Positions 27,652 to 37,376 of a stretch of 64,000 nucleotides of DNA are shown here, in pieces. Positions within the stretch are counted from its first letter, which is position 1, and each line of letters begins with the position of its first letter. The translations under genes and the position numbers were made by a program. The notes beneath the pieces are model-generated. The model was not told the origin of the DNA. It saw only the letters and a program-made list of their open reading frames with translations, and did not search any database. Source of the DNA: JAWKNZ01 sp041391425 (GTDB lineage: Bacteria > Bdellovibrionota_B > Oligoflexia > Oligoflexales > JAWKNZ01); assembly GCA_041391425.1 (NCBI GenBank), contig JAWKNZ010000004.1, positions 186,001 to 250,000 on the forward strand. Reading direction: 5' to 3'.

Positions 27652-29025
27652 TTAATCTTTAGATCCCTTTTGCAATAAAGCTGAGACATGAGCTGCATAG
27701 CTCCAAGTCAAGTCTCTAGCCCCCTGCATAAAGCCATGATAACGATTCATTTGTTCGGACATATGCCCTTCACTATCAGAATGGAAATCAGCTCTAGCTA
27801 AAAATCCTTCGGCCTTGGCTCTGAGTCCTTCCTTAATTTTACGTATAAAAGCAGGCTTATCATTTGTATACACTTGACATTTTTCTAAACTAACTAAAGC
27901 GCAGTAGAGGCGGTAATTTTTAGAATCAACACTAGCAGCAGAAGCATATTTTTCTAATGCAAAGTAATATTCGGCCATTGCAAAAGTAGCTATAAACCAA
28001 GGGTTTCCCTCACCATTAACAGAATAACCATCATAACTGTCCTCAGGATAGCGACCAATAGCTGGAGCTTCATTACCCGTCTCTGCCTGATTTATTGGAA
28101 AAATATTTGCAAAAACATCTTCAATCCTCCGGGCGGTTTCCATTACCTTGAGATCATTAATAGAATACAGCCCGTCATTCGTAGCACCATGTAAAACACC
28201 TAAGATAACAGATATATCAAGCTGTGACTTCCAAACACCGGAAGTTTGTTCAATAGTAGACTCAATATACCCTTTTTGGGGGTTCCAGAATTTTTTTAAT
28301 AACTCTTCTATATCTTTTACTTTTTCTAAATAATAACGAGCTGCATAAGCATCATCAAGTTTTAATGCGAGCTCAGCACCCTTTAATAAAGCTTTTCTTT
28401 GCACCATTGCCGTTGAAAAATGTAGACCTTTCACTTCCTCCCAATAATCAAAACCTTGTTGCTGCCAATTTTGAGCCACAAATTCTAGATCCATTTTAAT
28501 TGGTGACAAAGCAGGCAAAACCGGTTTATACAAATTTTCCAGCACATACCACCTCTCCCCTTTGTCCAATAAAAAATTGGCAAACTTAATCAATGTAATT
28601 GCACGTAATGCTGGTCCATCATTTTGAGGGCGGCCCCATGGTCCATTAAAAGGATAGCCTGAAACATAGTATTTGGGTTCTCCCAAATGCTCAAAACCTG
28701 ATTGGTACTGAGAAAATTTCACTCGATCAACATAATCGTACATCGCACTTAACAAGCTTGTTTCTGAAATTTGATGCCCATCAGACAAATAAACATCTAA
28801 CAGCGTATTCATTACTAAGGCTGAATCTCTAACCCAATGAAAAAAATAATCCGGATTTTGCTGCGATGGCGAAGCGACAACTATTCCTTTTTCAGTCCCA
28901 ACCGGGTGAATATTATTTTGCAAGTACATAAGGCTACTATGAAAGGATATTTTCTCAGCTCCTTGCACAGAAGTTACAAAAAAGCACAGAAAAAAAAGTG
29001 ACACCATCTTCAACCTAACTTTCAT
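27652..29025 (-). CDS. Exported glucoamylase, glycoside hydrolase family 15
   Basis: The start is the ATG at 29025, three bases after GGAGGC; a longer frame from 29055 is unlikely. The 457-residue product has a Sec signal (MKVRLKMVSLFFLCFFVTSV, cut near QGA). The GH15 (alpha/alpha)6 barrel is visible: FHWVRDSALVMNTLLD near the start, GFDYWEEVKGLHF with the likely acid Glu, and the late NGEGNPWFIATFAMAEYYF segment. It releases glucose from the non-reducing ends of starch, glycogen or maltodextrins, probably in the periplasm. It is the last gene of the ptsG-ptsH-ptsI operon (45 bp after ptsI), so its product, glucose, is the substrate of the transporter encoded beside it. Confidence 0.88.
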   Translation of the reverse strand: MKVRLKMVSLFFLCFFVTSVQGAEKISFHSSLMYLQNNIHPVGTEKGIVVASPSQQNPDYFFHWVRDSALVMNTLLDVYLSDGHQISETSLLSAMYDYVDRVKFSQYQSGFEHLGEPKYYVSGYPFNGPWGRPQNDGPALRAITLIKFANFLLDKGERWYVLENLYKPVLPALSPIKMDLEFVAQNWQQQGFDYWEEVKGLHFSTAMVQRKALLKGAELALKLDDAYAARYYLEKVKDIEELLKKFWNPQKGYIESTIEQTSGVWKSQLDISVILGVLHGATNDGLYSINDLKVMETARRIEDVFANIFPINQAETGNEAPAIGRYPEDSYDGYSVNGEGNPWFIATFAMAEYYFALEKYASAASVDSKNYRLYCALVSLEKCQVYTNDKPAFIRKIKEGLRAKAEGFLARADFHSDSEGHMSEQMNRYHGFMQGARDLTWSYAAHVSALLQKGSKD

Positions 29026-29069
29026 AATGCCTCCAACTTCCCAAAATGAGCTCAAGGTAAGTTTTTACG

Positions 29070-30845
29070 TTATACATTCCCATCCAATTTTGATTCGTTC
29101 GACCCTAAAAACTTTCTAATTTCAGATGCAGTTTCTAAGATCAAAACATTCTCCAATTTTTTCTTACATTCATTTAAATCCAATTCGCTAATAACCTTGC
29201 GAGTTGGTAAAATATGCAATGCACTCATACTCAAAGAATCAAAGCCCATGCCAATAAAAAGAGGCACTAACTCTGGAATATGAGCCATAGATCCGCACAT
29301 CCCTAGTTTAATACCAGCACTCTTAGCATGCCTAGCCACTAAATCTATCAACCTTAGCAAACCTGGGTGCAAAGGCTCATAAAGATGGCTTACTTTTGGA
29401 TTCATACGATCTACTGCACAAGTGTACTGCAACAAATCGTTAGTTCCAAGACTAAAAAAGTTCACATGCTTGGCCAAGATATCTGCAATCAGCGCTGCCG
29501 ATGGAACTTCTATCATAACACCGATTTCGATACCACTCCGCCATTTTAGTCCTTCACGTTCCAGTTCAATTTGACAAATTTGCAAAATTTCTTTTGCATT
29601 TAAAAGCTCATCTAAAGAAGACACCATCGGAAACATAATACGCACGTTACCGTGCACACTTGCCCTTAAAATAGCTCTTAATTGCGTTTTAAAAATATCG
29701 CTTCGTTCCAAACAAAATCTAATTGCGCGAAAGCCTAAAAAGGGATTCATCTCCTTCTCTATAGAAAGGTAGTCTAAGTTTTTATCACCACCAATATCTA
29801 ATGTTCTAATAGTACATTCTTTACCCTTTAATTTTTGGATAACTCCCGCATATGCTTGATACTGCTCCTCTTCACTTGGCAGTTCCGCACGCTCCATAAA
29901 TAAAAACTCACTACGGTAGAGCCCTATTTCTTCAAAATCATTTTTTTCGCATGAATCCAAATCATCAATCGTTCCTATATTTGCACCGAGCCGAACATGA
30001 TAGCCATCTGAGGTTTGTGTAGAACGACCTACATATGACCTATACAAACTATTCTGCAACTTCAGCCGGCTAGCCTTTTCCATATAAGAAGAAATAACTT
30101 CATCCTTGGGATTTACAATTACATCACCTATCGAGCCATCTAAAATGATCAGATCGCCTTCAGATACCTGTTCTAAAATACCATTAAGACCCACTACTGC
30201 CGGTATTTCCATATTACGAGCCATAATTGCTGCGTGAGAAGTTCCGCCACCAGTTTCAGTAACAATGCCTATAACTTTTGTTTTATCTAATGCAGCAATA
30301 TCCGAAGGAGACTGCTCACGGCTGACCCAAATACTATTTTCTTCATGACCAATGTTACTTTTAGTATCAATCCCAAGGATATATTTTAAGACACGCGTAA
30401 AAACGTCTCTTATATCGTCGGCACGCTCGCTCATATAGGGATCAGACATCGATTTAAAAGTAGAAACATACCCTGATGCCACAGATGCTAAAGCATATGC
30501 CGCATCCGCATTTTCATTTTCGATCTTATTAAGTACTTGGATTTTCACTTCCGGGTCATCTAAAAGCAGCAAATGAGCATCAAAAATTAAGGCATACGTT
30601 TCCCCTTGCTCTCTGAAAGTAGCCTCCCTTAAATCTTCAAGATCCCTTCTAGCTTTTTCAAATGAGGATTCCAAACATGCCTTTTCTTCTAATAGGCTTT
30701 TGCGACTAGACTTCACTTGCTGGCCATACAAATCGAGGTCAATATGTTGACTGATCCTTGCTCGTCCAATCACAATCCCGGGGGAAGCTGGTATTCCTTT
30801 ATACATAATCTTTGCTTTCATAAGTTTTATGATTAGCAGTTTCAC
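29070..30845 (-). CDS. ptsI: Phosphoenolpyruvate-protein phosphotransferase, PTS enzyme I
   Basis: A GTG at 30845 overlaps the ptsH stop (GTGA), which implies coupled translation; ATGs at 30821 and 30806 are alternatives, and the last gives the typical start MYKGIPASPGIVIG. The product is about 580-590 residues. The active-site His lies in GGGTSHAAIMARN (near residue 203). The C-terminal PEP-binding barrel shows LYRSEFLFM, IMFPMVSS and FFSLGTNDLLQYTCAVDR, and the CGSMAH motif supplies the catalytic Cys. It takes phosphate from PEP and gives it to HPr. Confidence 0.95.
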   Translation of the reverse strand: MKLLIIKLMKAKIMYKGIPASPGIVIGRARISQHIDLDLYGQQVKSSRKSLLEEKACLESSFEKARRDLEDLREATFREQGETYALIFDAHLLLLDDPEVKIQVLNKIENENADAAYALASVASGYVSTFKSMSDPYMSERADDIRDVFTRVLKYILGIDTKSNIGHEENSIWVSREQSPSDIAALDKTKVIGIVTETGGGTSHAAIMARNMEIPAVVGLNGILEQVSEGDLIILDGSIGDVIVNPKDEVISSYMEKASRLKLQNSLYRSYVGRSTQTSDGYHVRLGANIGTIDDLDSCEKNDFEEIGLYRSEFLFMERAELPSEEEQYQAYAGVIQKLKGKECTIRTLDIGGDKNLDYLSIEKEMNPFLGFRAIRFCLERSDIFKTQLRAILRASVHGNVRIMFPMVSSLDELLNAKEILQICQIELEREGLKWRSGIEIGVMIEVPSAALIADILAKHVNFFSLGTNDLLQYTCAVDRMNPKVSHLYEPLHPGLLRLIDLVARHAKSAGIKLGMCGSMAHIPELVPLFIGMGFDSLSMSALHILPTRKVISELDLNECKKKLENVLILETASEIRKFLGSNESKLDGNV

Positions 30846-31108
30846 TCTGACAGATTAAAGTTGTTTGCCACCAGATCTACCAGATTATTGATCGCAGCTT
30901 CAGCGTCATCTCCTTGAGCTTTTATAATAATTTCATCATTTTTATTAATGCCTAATGCCATAATGCCCATCAAAGACTTTGCATTGCTCGAGCGTTCGCC
31001 ACATTGAATTTCTACATCTGCTTTAAATTGGCCTGCATGTTTCACCAAAACAGCGGCTGGCCTAGCATGCAACCCATTTTCATTTAAAAACGTTACTGAC
31101 TTTTCCAT
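30842..31108 (-). CDS. ptsH: Phosphocarrier protein HPr
   Basis: An 88-residue protein with His14 in the ENGLHARPAAV motif, which carries phosphate from enzyme I to the IIA domain. SSNAKSLMGIMALG contains Ser45, the position used for regulatory phosphorylation by HPr kinase in organisms that have it; no kinase gene is in the window. It lies 7 bp after ptsG and overlaps ptsI. The length and motif spacing are those of standard HPr. Confidence 0.96.
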   Translation of the reverse strand: MEKSVTFLNENGLHARPAAVLVKHAGQFKADVEIQCGERSSNAKSLMGIMALGINKNDEIIIKAQGDDAEAAINNLVDLVANNFNLSE

Positions 31109-31115
31109 ATTTCTC

Positions 31116-33059
31116 CTATGACTTGAGAGTCAAGTTAATAACTTCATTCCCCTTCTCAACATTTCCAAATCGAACAATATTCAGACTTTCAACAAGGTCC
31201 ATATTGGTAACAACCACCGGTGTTATCAAACTTTTAGCTTGTTTAGAAATCTTTTCATAATCAAACTCAATCAACTTTTGCCCACTCACAACCCTCTCAC
31301 CAACTTTAACAAATGCCTTAAAGCCATCACCATTGAGTTTAACAGTATCGATTCCTATATGAATTAGTACCTCCAATCCGTTTTCACTTTTGAGTCCTAT
31401 CGCATGGTTAGTTCTAAATAACTGTACAACTTCAGCGTTAAAAGGAGCATAAACAACACCATCCGCAGGTCTTATGGCAAAGCCATCACCTAGAAGTAGG
31501 TCTGCAAAAGTCGGGTCTGGAACATCTTTTAATGAAAGAACCTCTCCATTGATTGGTGCGTGCAATAATAACCGCTTTTCCAAGGAAACGCTTTCCACCT
31601 GCTTTATTAAAGACTTAATCTCATCTTTTAAAGCATCCGACTCGGTACCGAAAATAATTTGCAGACTATCACCGGTCGCCATAGTGCCAGATGCACCGAG
31701 GGCCTTAAAAACGTCTTTTTCAACTATTTTTGGGTCATACACCTGCAAACGTAAACGAGTGATACAAGCATCAATATCTCGAATATTCTTGCTACCACCC
31801 AATGCTGTAAGAATTTTTTCTGCTTTTCTCGTAAACGCTCCTATCCCCTGTTCTTGCGGTTGGATACTATCATCAACCTGCTCATTGCGGCCAGGAGTCT
31901 TAAAATCAAACCATCCTATCAAGCCATAAAATGCGGTGAAGTATACACCTGAAATTATTGGACCGACTACAAGCCAGAGGTAAATACTATTTTTTTGGTT
32001 AAAAAATCCCACAACATAATCAATCAGAGATGCTGAAAAGGTATATCCCAAATGAATATCGAAAGCCGAGGTCAATAGTCCAGAACAAAAAGCAGCAACA
32101 ACGTGAAAAATGTAAAGAAGTGGTGCTACAAAAATAAATGAAAATTCAACTGGTTCAGTTATTCCAGTGATAATCGAAGTTAAGGCAGAAGATAACATTA
32201 TACCGCCAATCTGCTTTCTCTTGTCTGCAGGAGCACGAAGATACATAGCAACACAAGCAGCGGGTAAACCAAACAACATGATGGGAAACTCACTGGCCAT
32301 AAAGCGCCCTGCAGTGGGGTCTCCAGCAAAATACCGGGGAGACTCTCCTGTAAGAATTTTGCCAGCTTCAGTAGTGAATTGCCCAAACTCAAATAAAAAA
32401 GGAGGATAATAAACATGGTGAAGCCCCACTGGAATCAAGAGGCGTTTGCCCGCCGCATAAAAAGCTGGGCCTAAAGGAGAAGACATTACATATGAGCCAA
32501 ATGAATGGATAGCTTCCTGAATGGGAGGCCAAATAAGCCCAAGTAAAATACCAATCAAAACAGCACTAGCAGCGCTTATGATTGGCACTAACCGTTTGCC
32601 TGAGAAGAATCCGAAGATGGGATGCAATTTAGTTTGATAGAAACGCCTATATAAGCTGGCAACGACCAGACCTATAGCGATCCCACCAAAAACTCCAGTA
32701 TTAATAGCTAGATCTAAGCTTCTAACCTCGCTCATAACTTTAAGAACATTAATAAGCGTAAAATATCCGACAGCAGCAGCAAGCCCGGCAACACCAGCGC
32801 CACCGGTAAAGCCAATAGCAACACCAATAGCAAATATCACAGGCAGGTTTTCGAAAATGGCTAACCCACCGCCAAACATTAATTTTCCTAAAACAACAAG
32901 AACTTCATGCATAGGGCTCAAATCTGGCCCGCCCATATCTTGGAGGATCCGCCCCAAAGCGACTAATAAACCCGCTGCAGGTAAGACCGAGACAGGGACC
33001 ATCAAAGATTTTCCAACTTTCTGCGATGTAGCAAACAGTGTATTCAGAGTAAAATTCAT
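31116..33059 (-). CDS. ptsG: Glucose-type PTS permease, EIICBA
   Basis: This 647-residue protein contains three PTS parts. Domain IIC (residues 1-400) has about ten membrane segments and the glucose-family motifs LLIPVGLHHVYYPPF and SGITEPVEF-like TGITEPVEFSF. Domain IIB has the phospho-Cys in IDACITRLRLQV (near residue 430). Domain IIA has the phospho-His in EVLIHIGIDTVKLNG. The order C-B-A and the GLHHV..PF pattern favour glucose over N-acetylglucosamine, though the latter cannot be excluded. It imports and phosphorylates the sugar. It is the first gene of the operon that ends with the glucoamylase. Confidence 0.9.
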   Translation of the reverse strand: MNFTLNTLFATSQKVGKSLMVPVSVLPAAGLLVALGRILQDMGGPDLSPMHEVLVVLGKLMFGGGLAIFENLPVIFAIGVAIGFTGGAGVAGLAAAVGYFTLINVLKVMSEVRSLDLAINTGVFGGIAIGLVVASLYRRFYQTKLHPIFGFFSGKRLVPIISAASAVLIGILLGLIWPPIQEAIHSFGSYVMSSPLGPAFYAAGKRLLIPVGLHHVYYPPFLFEFGQFTTEAGKILTGESPRYFAGDPTAGRFMASEFPIMLFGLPAACVAMYLRAPADKRKQIGGIMLSSALTSIITGITEPVEFSFIFVAPLLYIFHVVAAFCSGLLTSAFDIHLGYTFSASLIDYVVGFFNQKNSIYLWLVVGPIISGVYFTAFYGLIGWFDFKTPGRNEQVDDSIQPQEQGIGAFTRKAEKILTALGGSKNIRDIDACITRLRLQVYDPKIVEKDVFKALGASGTMATGDSLQIIFGTESDALKDEIKSLIKQVESVSLEKRLLLHAPINGEVLSLKDVPDPTFADLLLGDGFAIRPADGVVYAPFNAEVVQLFRTNHAIGLKSENGLEVLIHIGIDTVKLNGDGFKAFVKVGERVVSGQKLIEFDYEKISKQAKSLITPVVVTNMDLVESLNIVRFGNVEKGNEVINLTLKS

Positions 33060-33681
33060 AATTCAACCAAAATGGTAAGTAATTGTAAGAAAGGCTGCAG
33101 TATAAGTGCGAAAAGCCTAATTTACAAGCATCTAAATTAGACAAAGCTTAGGTTAACACTCTGGTAGCTCCAATGATAACCTCATCGTTAGAAACAACAT
33201 CACCTCGACTTAGTTATTGTAACACTTTATGGTTTATTAAAATTTCAATTGAAAATTATTTATTATTTCAAATATTTAAGACATTTATATTATTAAATTT
33301 AAAATTAATTTAATATATTTTATAATTTATTATCTTGAATTTATTAACCTCATGTATTAAATCTATTGATAAAATTATTATTTCCTTAAGAACTCACTGA
33401 TCAAACAAAAGCTCGATCCTCCTAATAACAAGGCGTCAGATCTGACAATGCATACCACCACGATACACTGAAAAATTACTCAAAATCAGAATAGCGGTGA
33501 TCTCATGGATCTGTTGGTATTAAAGAATTCATGACACCTTGCCTTAAACAAGTTAAGGCTCGACTTCTACAAGCAAAATACATATGATGACCAAACTGCA
33601 AAGCCCTGTCTTTGTAAGATTTTAATAATTTAACGGGACAAATACTTTATCGATCTCACAAACCTAGGAGAAAGTGTCAAA
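33060..33681. other. Divergent promoter region between ptsG and pheS
   Basis: About 620 bp. The part at 33230-33370 is nearly pure A/T. No gene, T-box or attenuator peptide could be recognised before pheST. Promoters for both directions must lie here, but I could not fix a -10/-35 pair with confidence. Confidence 0.45.
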
Positions 33682-34736
33682 TTGGCTTCTATACTTTTAC
33701 AGTCTTCTGAATACGAGCAGCAATTTTTCCAGGAATTACAAAAAATCAAGGAGCGTCCCACTGCCAATTCTGTAGAAGAATTACGCATCAACTACTTAGG
33801 ACGTAAAGGCCATGTCACTAAATTATTCGAAGCGTTACGCTCGGTCAGTAAGGAAGAACGTCCAGAGTCGGGTAAAGCCTTAAATCTATTAAGGCATAAA
33901 ATCGAAACGGCATTAGAATCTCTTAAAGAAGAAGCCGCTGAATTTGCTCTACAAGAAAAACTCGCAGCTCCTCCTTTAGACATTGATAGACCCGTCGAAG
34001 ATAGCCCTAAAGAGGGAGCTTTACACCCAGTCACCATTATGAGGCAAAAACTTCTTAAGATTTTTCATGCCCATGGATTCACTGTCTATGATGGTCCTGA
34101 AGTAGATTATGACCTCTATAATTACGAACTTTTAAATTTTCCTGATGACCACCCAGCAAGAGAAATGCAAGACACTTTTTTCCTGCAAGGCCAAGAAAAA
34201 CTACTTCTCCGTTCCCATACTTCAAATATACAAATCCATACAATGCTTAATGACAGGCCACCATTGAGGATTATCGCACCAGGTCGGGTTTTCCGCTGTG
34301 ACAACGACCCTACCCACACACCAATGTTCCATCAAATAGAGGCTTTTATTGTCGATAAAGATATCAACTTTAGCCATTTAAAAGGCATGATTGACGGTTT
34401 TTTAAAAGCTATCTTTGGCGCTGATATGCAGACACGTTTTCGCCCAAGTTTTTCCCATTTGTTGAACCAGGCGCAGAAATTGATATGCAATGCACGATGT
34501 GTAAAGGCAAAGGTTGCAGAGTTTGCAGCCATTCAGGTTGGTTAGAAATAGGGGGCTGCGGCATGATTCATCCGAATGTTTTTGAGGCCATCCAATACGA
34601 TAGTGAAAACATTAGTGGATTTGCATTTGGATTCGGTATTGACCGTATGGCGATGTTAGCAGATGCGCTCCCCGATTTACGCCAGTTATTTGAAGGCGAT
34701 AAAGAATTCCACGCTCAATTCCCCGTATATGTTTAA
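33682..34736 (+). CDS. pheS: Phenylalanyl-tRNA synthetase alpha subunit (one frameshift)
   Basis: The start is a TTG at 33682, 11 bp after AGGAG; no ATG is available nearby in this frame. The first frame is good to about 34449. There AGTTTTTCCCATTTG lacks one T; adding it gives FFPFVEPGAEIDMQC and the gene runs on to 34736. The rejoined length is about 350 residues, as expected. Class II motifs are seen: FHQIEAF (motif 2 area), RVFRCDNDPTH before it, and GFGIDRMAML (motif 3). Two CxxC pairs (CTMCKGKGC, CSH) are typical. The alpha subunit binds and adenylates phenylalanine. As the gene is essential, the indel in the T-run is almost certainly a sequence error. Confidence 0.93.
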
Positions 34737-34823
34737 TATCAGGGAATAATTTTGAAGAGCCGTGCCCATCGTAAACTAATTAATATTTATTAAGAAGCTC
34801 AACCATAGGGGAAAATTTCTACT

Positions 34824-37370
34824 ATGCTTATTTCACTAGAATGGCTAAATGAATATATCGATTTGAAAGACCTCTCCAGCCAAAAAATTGCTGAGACATT
34901 AACGGACTTAGGACTTGAAGTTGAAGGAATTGAAACCCTTGCGCCACTTCCCGAATCTCTTGTTGTCGGACAAATTATAGACATGCATCCACACCCCGAT
35001 GCTAATAGTCTCAATATCTGCACAGTCGATATCGGCAATAAAGAAGAGCCCCTCACCATTGTATGTGGTGCCCCCAATGCTAGAAAAGGCTTACATACTC
35101 CGGTTGCCACCATAGGTACCGTATTGCCGGGAGATTTTAAGATCAAACCAAGTAAAATTAGAGGACAAAGCTCTTACGGTATGATGTGTAGCCAAAAGGA
35201 ACTGCAGGTTTCAAATGAAGATGCTGGACTTTGGGAGATTTCATCAAAATACAAACCTGGTACCAAAATCTCAGAGATTATTGATACATCTGACACTATT
35301 TTCGAGCTCAGTATAACCCCAAACAGGGCTGACTGCTTAAGCTACATTGGCATTGCCCGTGATTTAGGAGCAAAATTATTACGTCCAATTAAACATCCAA
35401 AACTTGATTATGAAGCCAATGACACTGTCAAGACAGGTCAAAAAATAAAAGCCTCCATTGGACCAAAGGCTGGCTGTGGACGTTTAACCGCCCTTTGTGT
35501 CGAAGGTGTTAAAGCGGTACCATCACCTATTTGGATGCAAAAAAGAATAGAAAAATCAGGCATACGTCCCATCAATTTAATCGTCGATATCACTAACTAT
35601 GTCTTACTTGAATACGGTCAACCTATCCATGCTTACGATGAGCGTTTTGTTAGTGGTGGAATGATAGAGGTTAGAAGTGCCAAAGTTCAGGATAAACTCA
35701 CCACTTTAGATGGGCAAGATGCTATTCTTAAAGATGGTGACATCCTAATTTGTGATTCAGAAAAACCCATAGGATTAGCTGGAATCATGGGGGGGCTCAA
35801 CTCAGAAATAAAAGAGGACAGCTCTGCCATCATCATAGAAGTAGCACATTTTTCGCCAACCCAAATTCGTAGGACATCAAAACGCCTAGGATACCATACC
35901 GATGCTTCGCATCGATTTGAACGCGGAATCAATATTGATACCCTACCCAATATTGCAAAAAGGGTAGGCAATTTGCTATTTAGCGTAAGCCAAGAACTAG
36001 GCCTGCCCAGCCCTAAAATATCTGAAGATCTTATTGATATTTACCCTGAGCCTAAAAACAAAACTCGTATTGCCCTACGGTTATCACGAGCAAAACAAAT
36101 TTTAGGACTACCAAAACTCACGATCCCCGCTTGTTGCGACCATCTAGATGCTTTGGGTTTTGACTTATTAGATAAAAATGACGACAGAATGGTTTTTGAA
36201 GCTCCCTTTTGGCGCCATGATATAATAAGAGAAATAGATCTAATAGAAGAGATTGCACGCCTCGAAGGCTATAACAACATACCATATAGCATGCCAGTCA
36301 TGGAGATTACTCCCTCTAGGGAAATGCCTTTTCTTCATTTTGCCGAAAATGCTAAGGTCGCCATGGCAAGTTTAGGAATGTCCGAGATCATCACATTTCC
36401 TTTTGTATCAGAAAACGAAAGCAAAAAACTCGGCATATCCATAGACCACCCATTATACCCCAGCTTAAAGCTAAGCAATCCAATTAGTGAAGAATATGAT
36501 TCTTTACAAACCACCCTACTTTTAGGCTTGCTAAACGCAGTATCAACCAATCGTAAACAAGGACAAAAGGGATCAAGGCTCTTTGAAATCGGCCGCGGAT
36601 ACTTCGATTTTTCTGCAAAGTCTTTTGACAAAGTCAAATATGAGAAATTTTCTCAATACACGCGGCCAAGTGAACACTTTAGTGCCAAGGCTCGAGAGGA
36701 AAAAAATCGCCCAACGGAGAGACAGTTAATCGCAGGAATCATAGATTTTCCACTCGTGGCTGGTAATTGGCTTCGCCAAGAGCAAAACCCAGATTTCTTT
36801 ACAATAAAAGAACTCATCTATGCCTTTTTAAAGTCTATTGGCATCAATAGTAAAAAGATCACTCTCGAGCGCCCTGACGTGACCGCATTTCCTTTTTTCC
36901 ACCCAGGAGCATCCGCCACTTTAACATTTGGAGGCGACATTTTAGGGTGGATGGGTGAACTGCACCCCCGGGTTGCTGTTGACTTTGGCTTCCATTCACA
37001 GCAAATTCCTATCATATTTGAGTTAGACCTTAACCAACTTTTCTCAGCCTCTATGGAAAAGTTAACTATCAATACACAAAGTAGCAAATATCCACCAGTA
37101 AACAGAGACATTGCCTTATTGGTAGAAAAATCTATAAGCCATAAAGATTTTGATAAGAGTTTTAACAGCTTTAAAAAGCGTAAATTCATGAAAAACTACA
37201 AGCTCTTCGATGTATATGAAGGAGATAAAATAGCTGCCGACAAACGCAGTTTCGCCTACACCCTATCATTCCAATCAATGGATAAAACTCTTACCGACAA
37301 AGAAGTCGATAAGGAAATGCAATTGCTATTGGAATGGTTAAACGAAGCTATAGGAGCTACGCAAAGGTAA
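34824..37370 (+). CDS. pheT: Phenylalanyl-tRNA synthetase beta subunit
   Basis: The 848-residue product is close to the family's usual 790-850. It opens with MLISLEWLNEYIDL, then an EMAP/OB tRNA-binding domain (residues 40-150), the B3/B4 editing domain (NRADCLSYIGIARDLG; NLIVDITNYVLLEYGQPIHAYD), the B5 domain, the catalytic-like core and the C-terminal FDX-ACB domain (SSKYPPVNRDIALLV, residues about 755-845). The start at 34824 follows a weak ATAGGGGA site. It lies 87 bp after pheS and forms the usual pheST pair; alpha2-beta2 enzyme, cytoplasmic. Confidence 0.96.
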   Translation: MLISLEWLNEYIDLKDLSSQKIAETLTDLGLEVEGIETLAPLPESLVVGQIIDMHPHPDANSLNICTVDIGNKEEPLTIVCGAPNARKGLHTPVATIGTVLPGDFKIKPSKIRGQSSYGMMCSQKELQVSNEDAGLWEISSKYKPGTKISEIIDTSDTIFELSITPNRADCLSYIGIARDLGAKLLRPIKHPKLDYEANDTVKTGQKIKASIGPKAGCGRLTALCVEGVKAVPSPIWMQKRIEKSGIRPINLIVDITNYVLLEYGQPIHAYDERFVSGGMIEVRSAKVQDKLTTLDGQDAILKDGDILICDSEKPIGLAGIMGGLNSEIKEDSSAIIIEVAHFSPTQIRRTSKRLGYHTDASHRFERGINIDTLPNIAKRVGNLLFSVSQELGLPSPKISEDLIDIYPEPKNKTRIALRLSRAKQILGLPKLTIPACCDHLDALGFDLLDKNDDRMVFEAPFWRHDIIREIDLIEEIARLEGYNNIPYSMPVMEITPSREMPFLHFAENAKVAMASLGMSEIITFPFVSENESKKLGISIDHPLYPSLKLSNPISEEYDSLQTTLLLGLLNAVSTNRKQGQKGSRLFEIGRGYFDFSAKSFDKVKYEKFSQYTRPSEHFSAKAREEKNRPTERQLIAGIIDFPLVAGNWLRQEQNPDFFTIKELIYAFLKSIGINSKKITLERPDVTAFPFFHPGASATLTFGGDILGWMGELHPRVAVDFGFHSQQIPIIFELDLNQLFSASMEKLTINTQSSKYPPVNRDIALLVEKSISHKDFDKSFNSFKKRKFMKNYKLFDVYEGDKIAADKRSFAYTLSFQSMDKTLTDKEVDKEMQLLLEWLNEAIGATQR

Positions 37371-37376
37371 AGCCTT

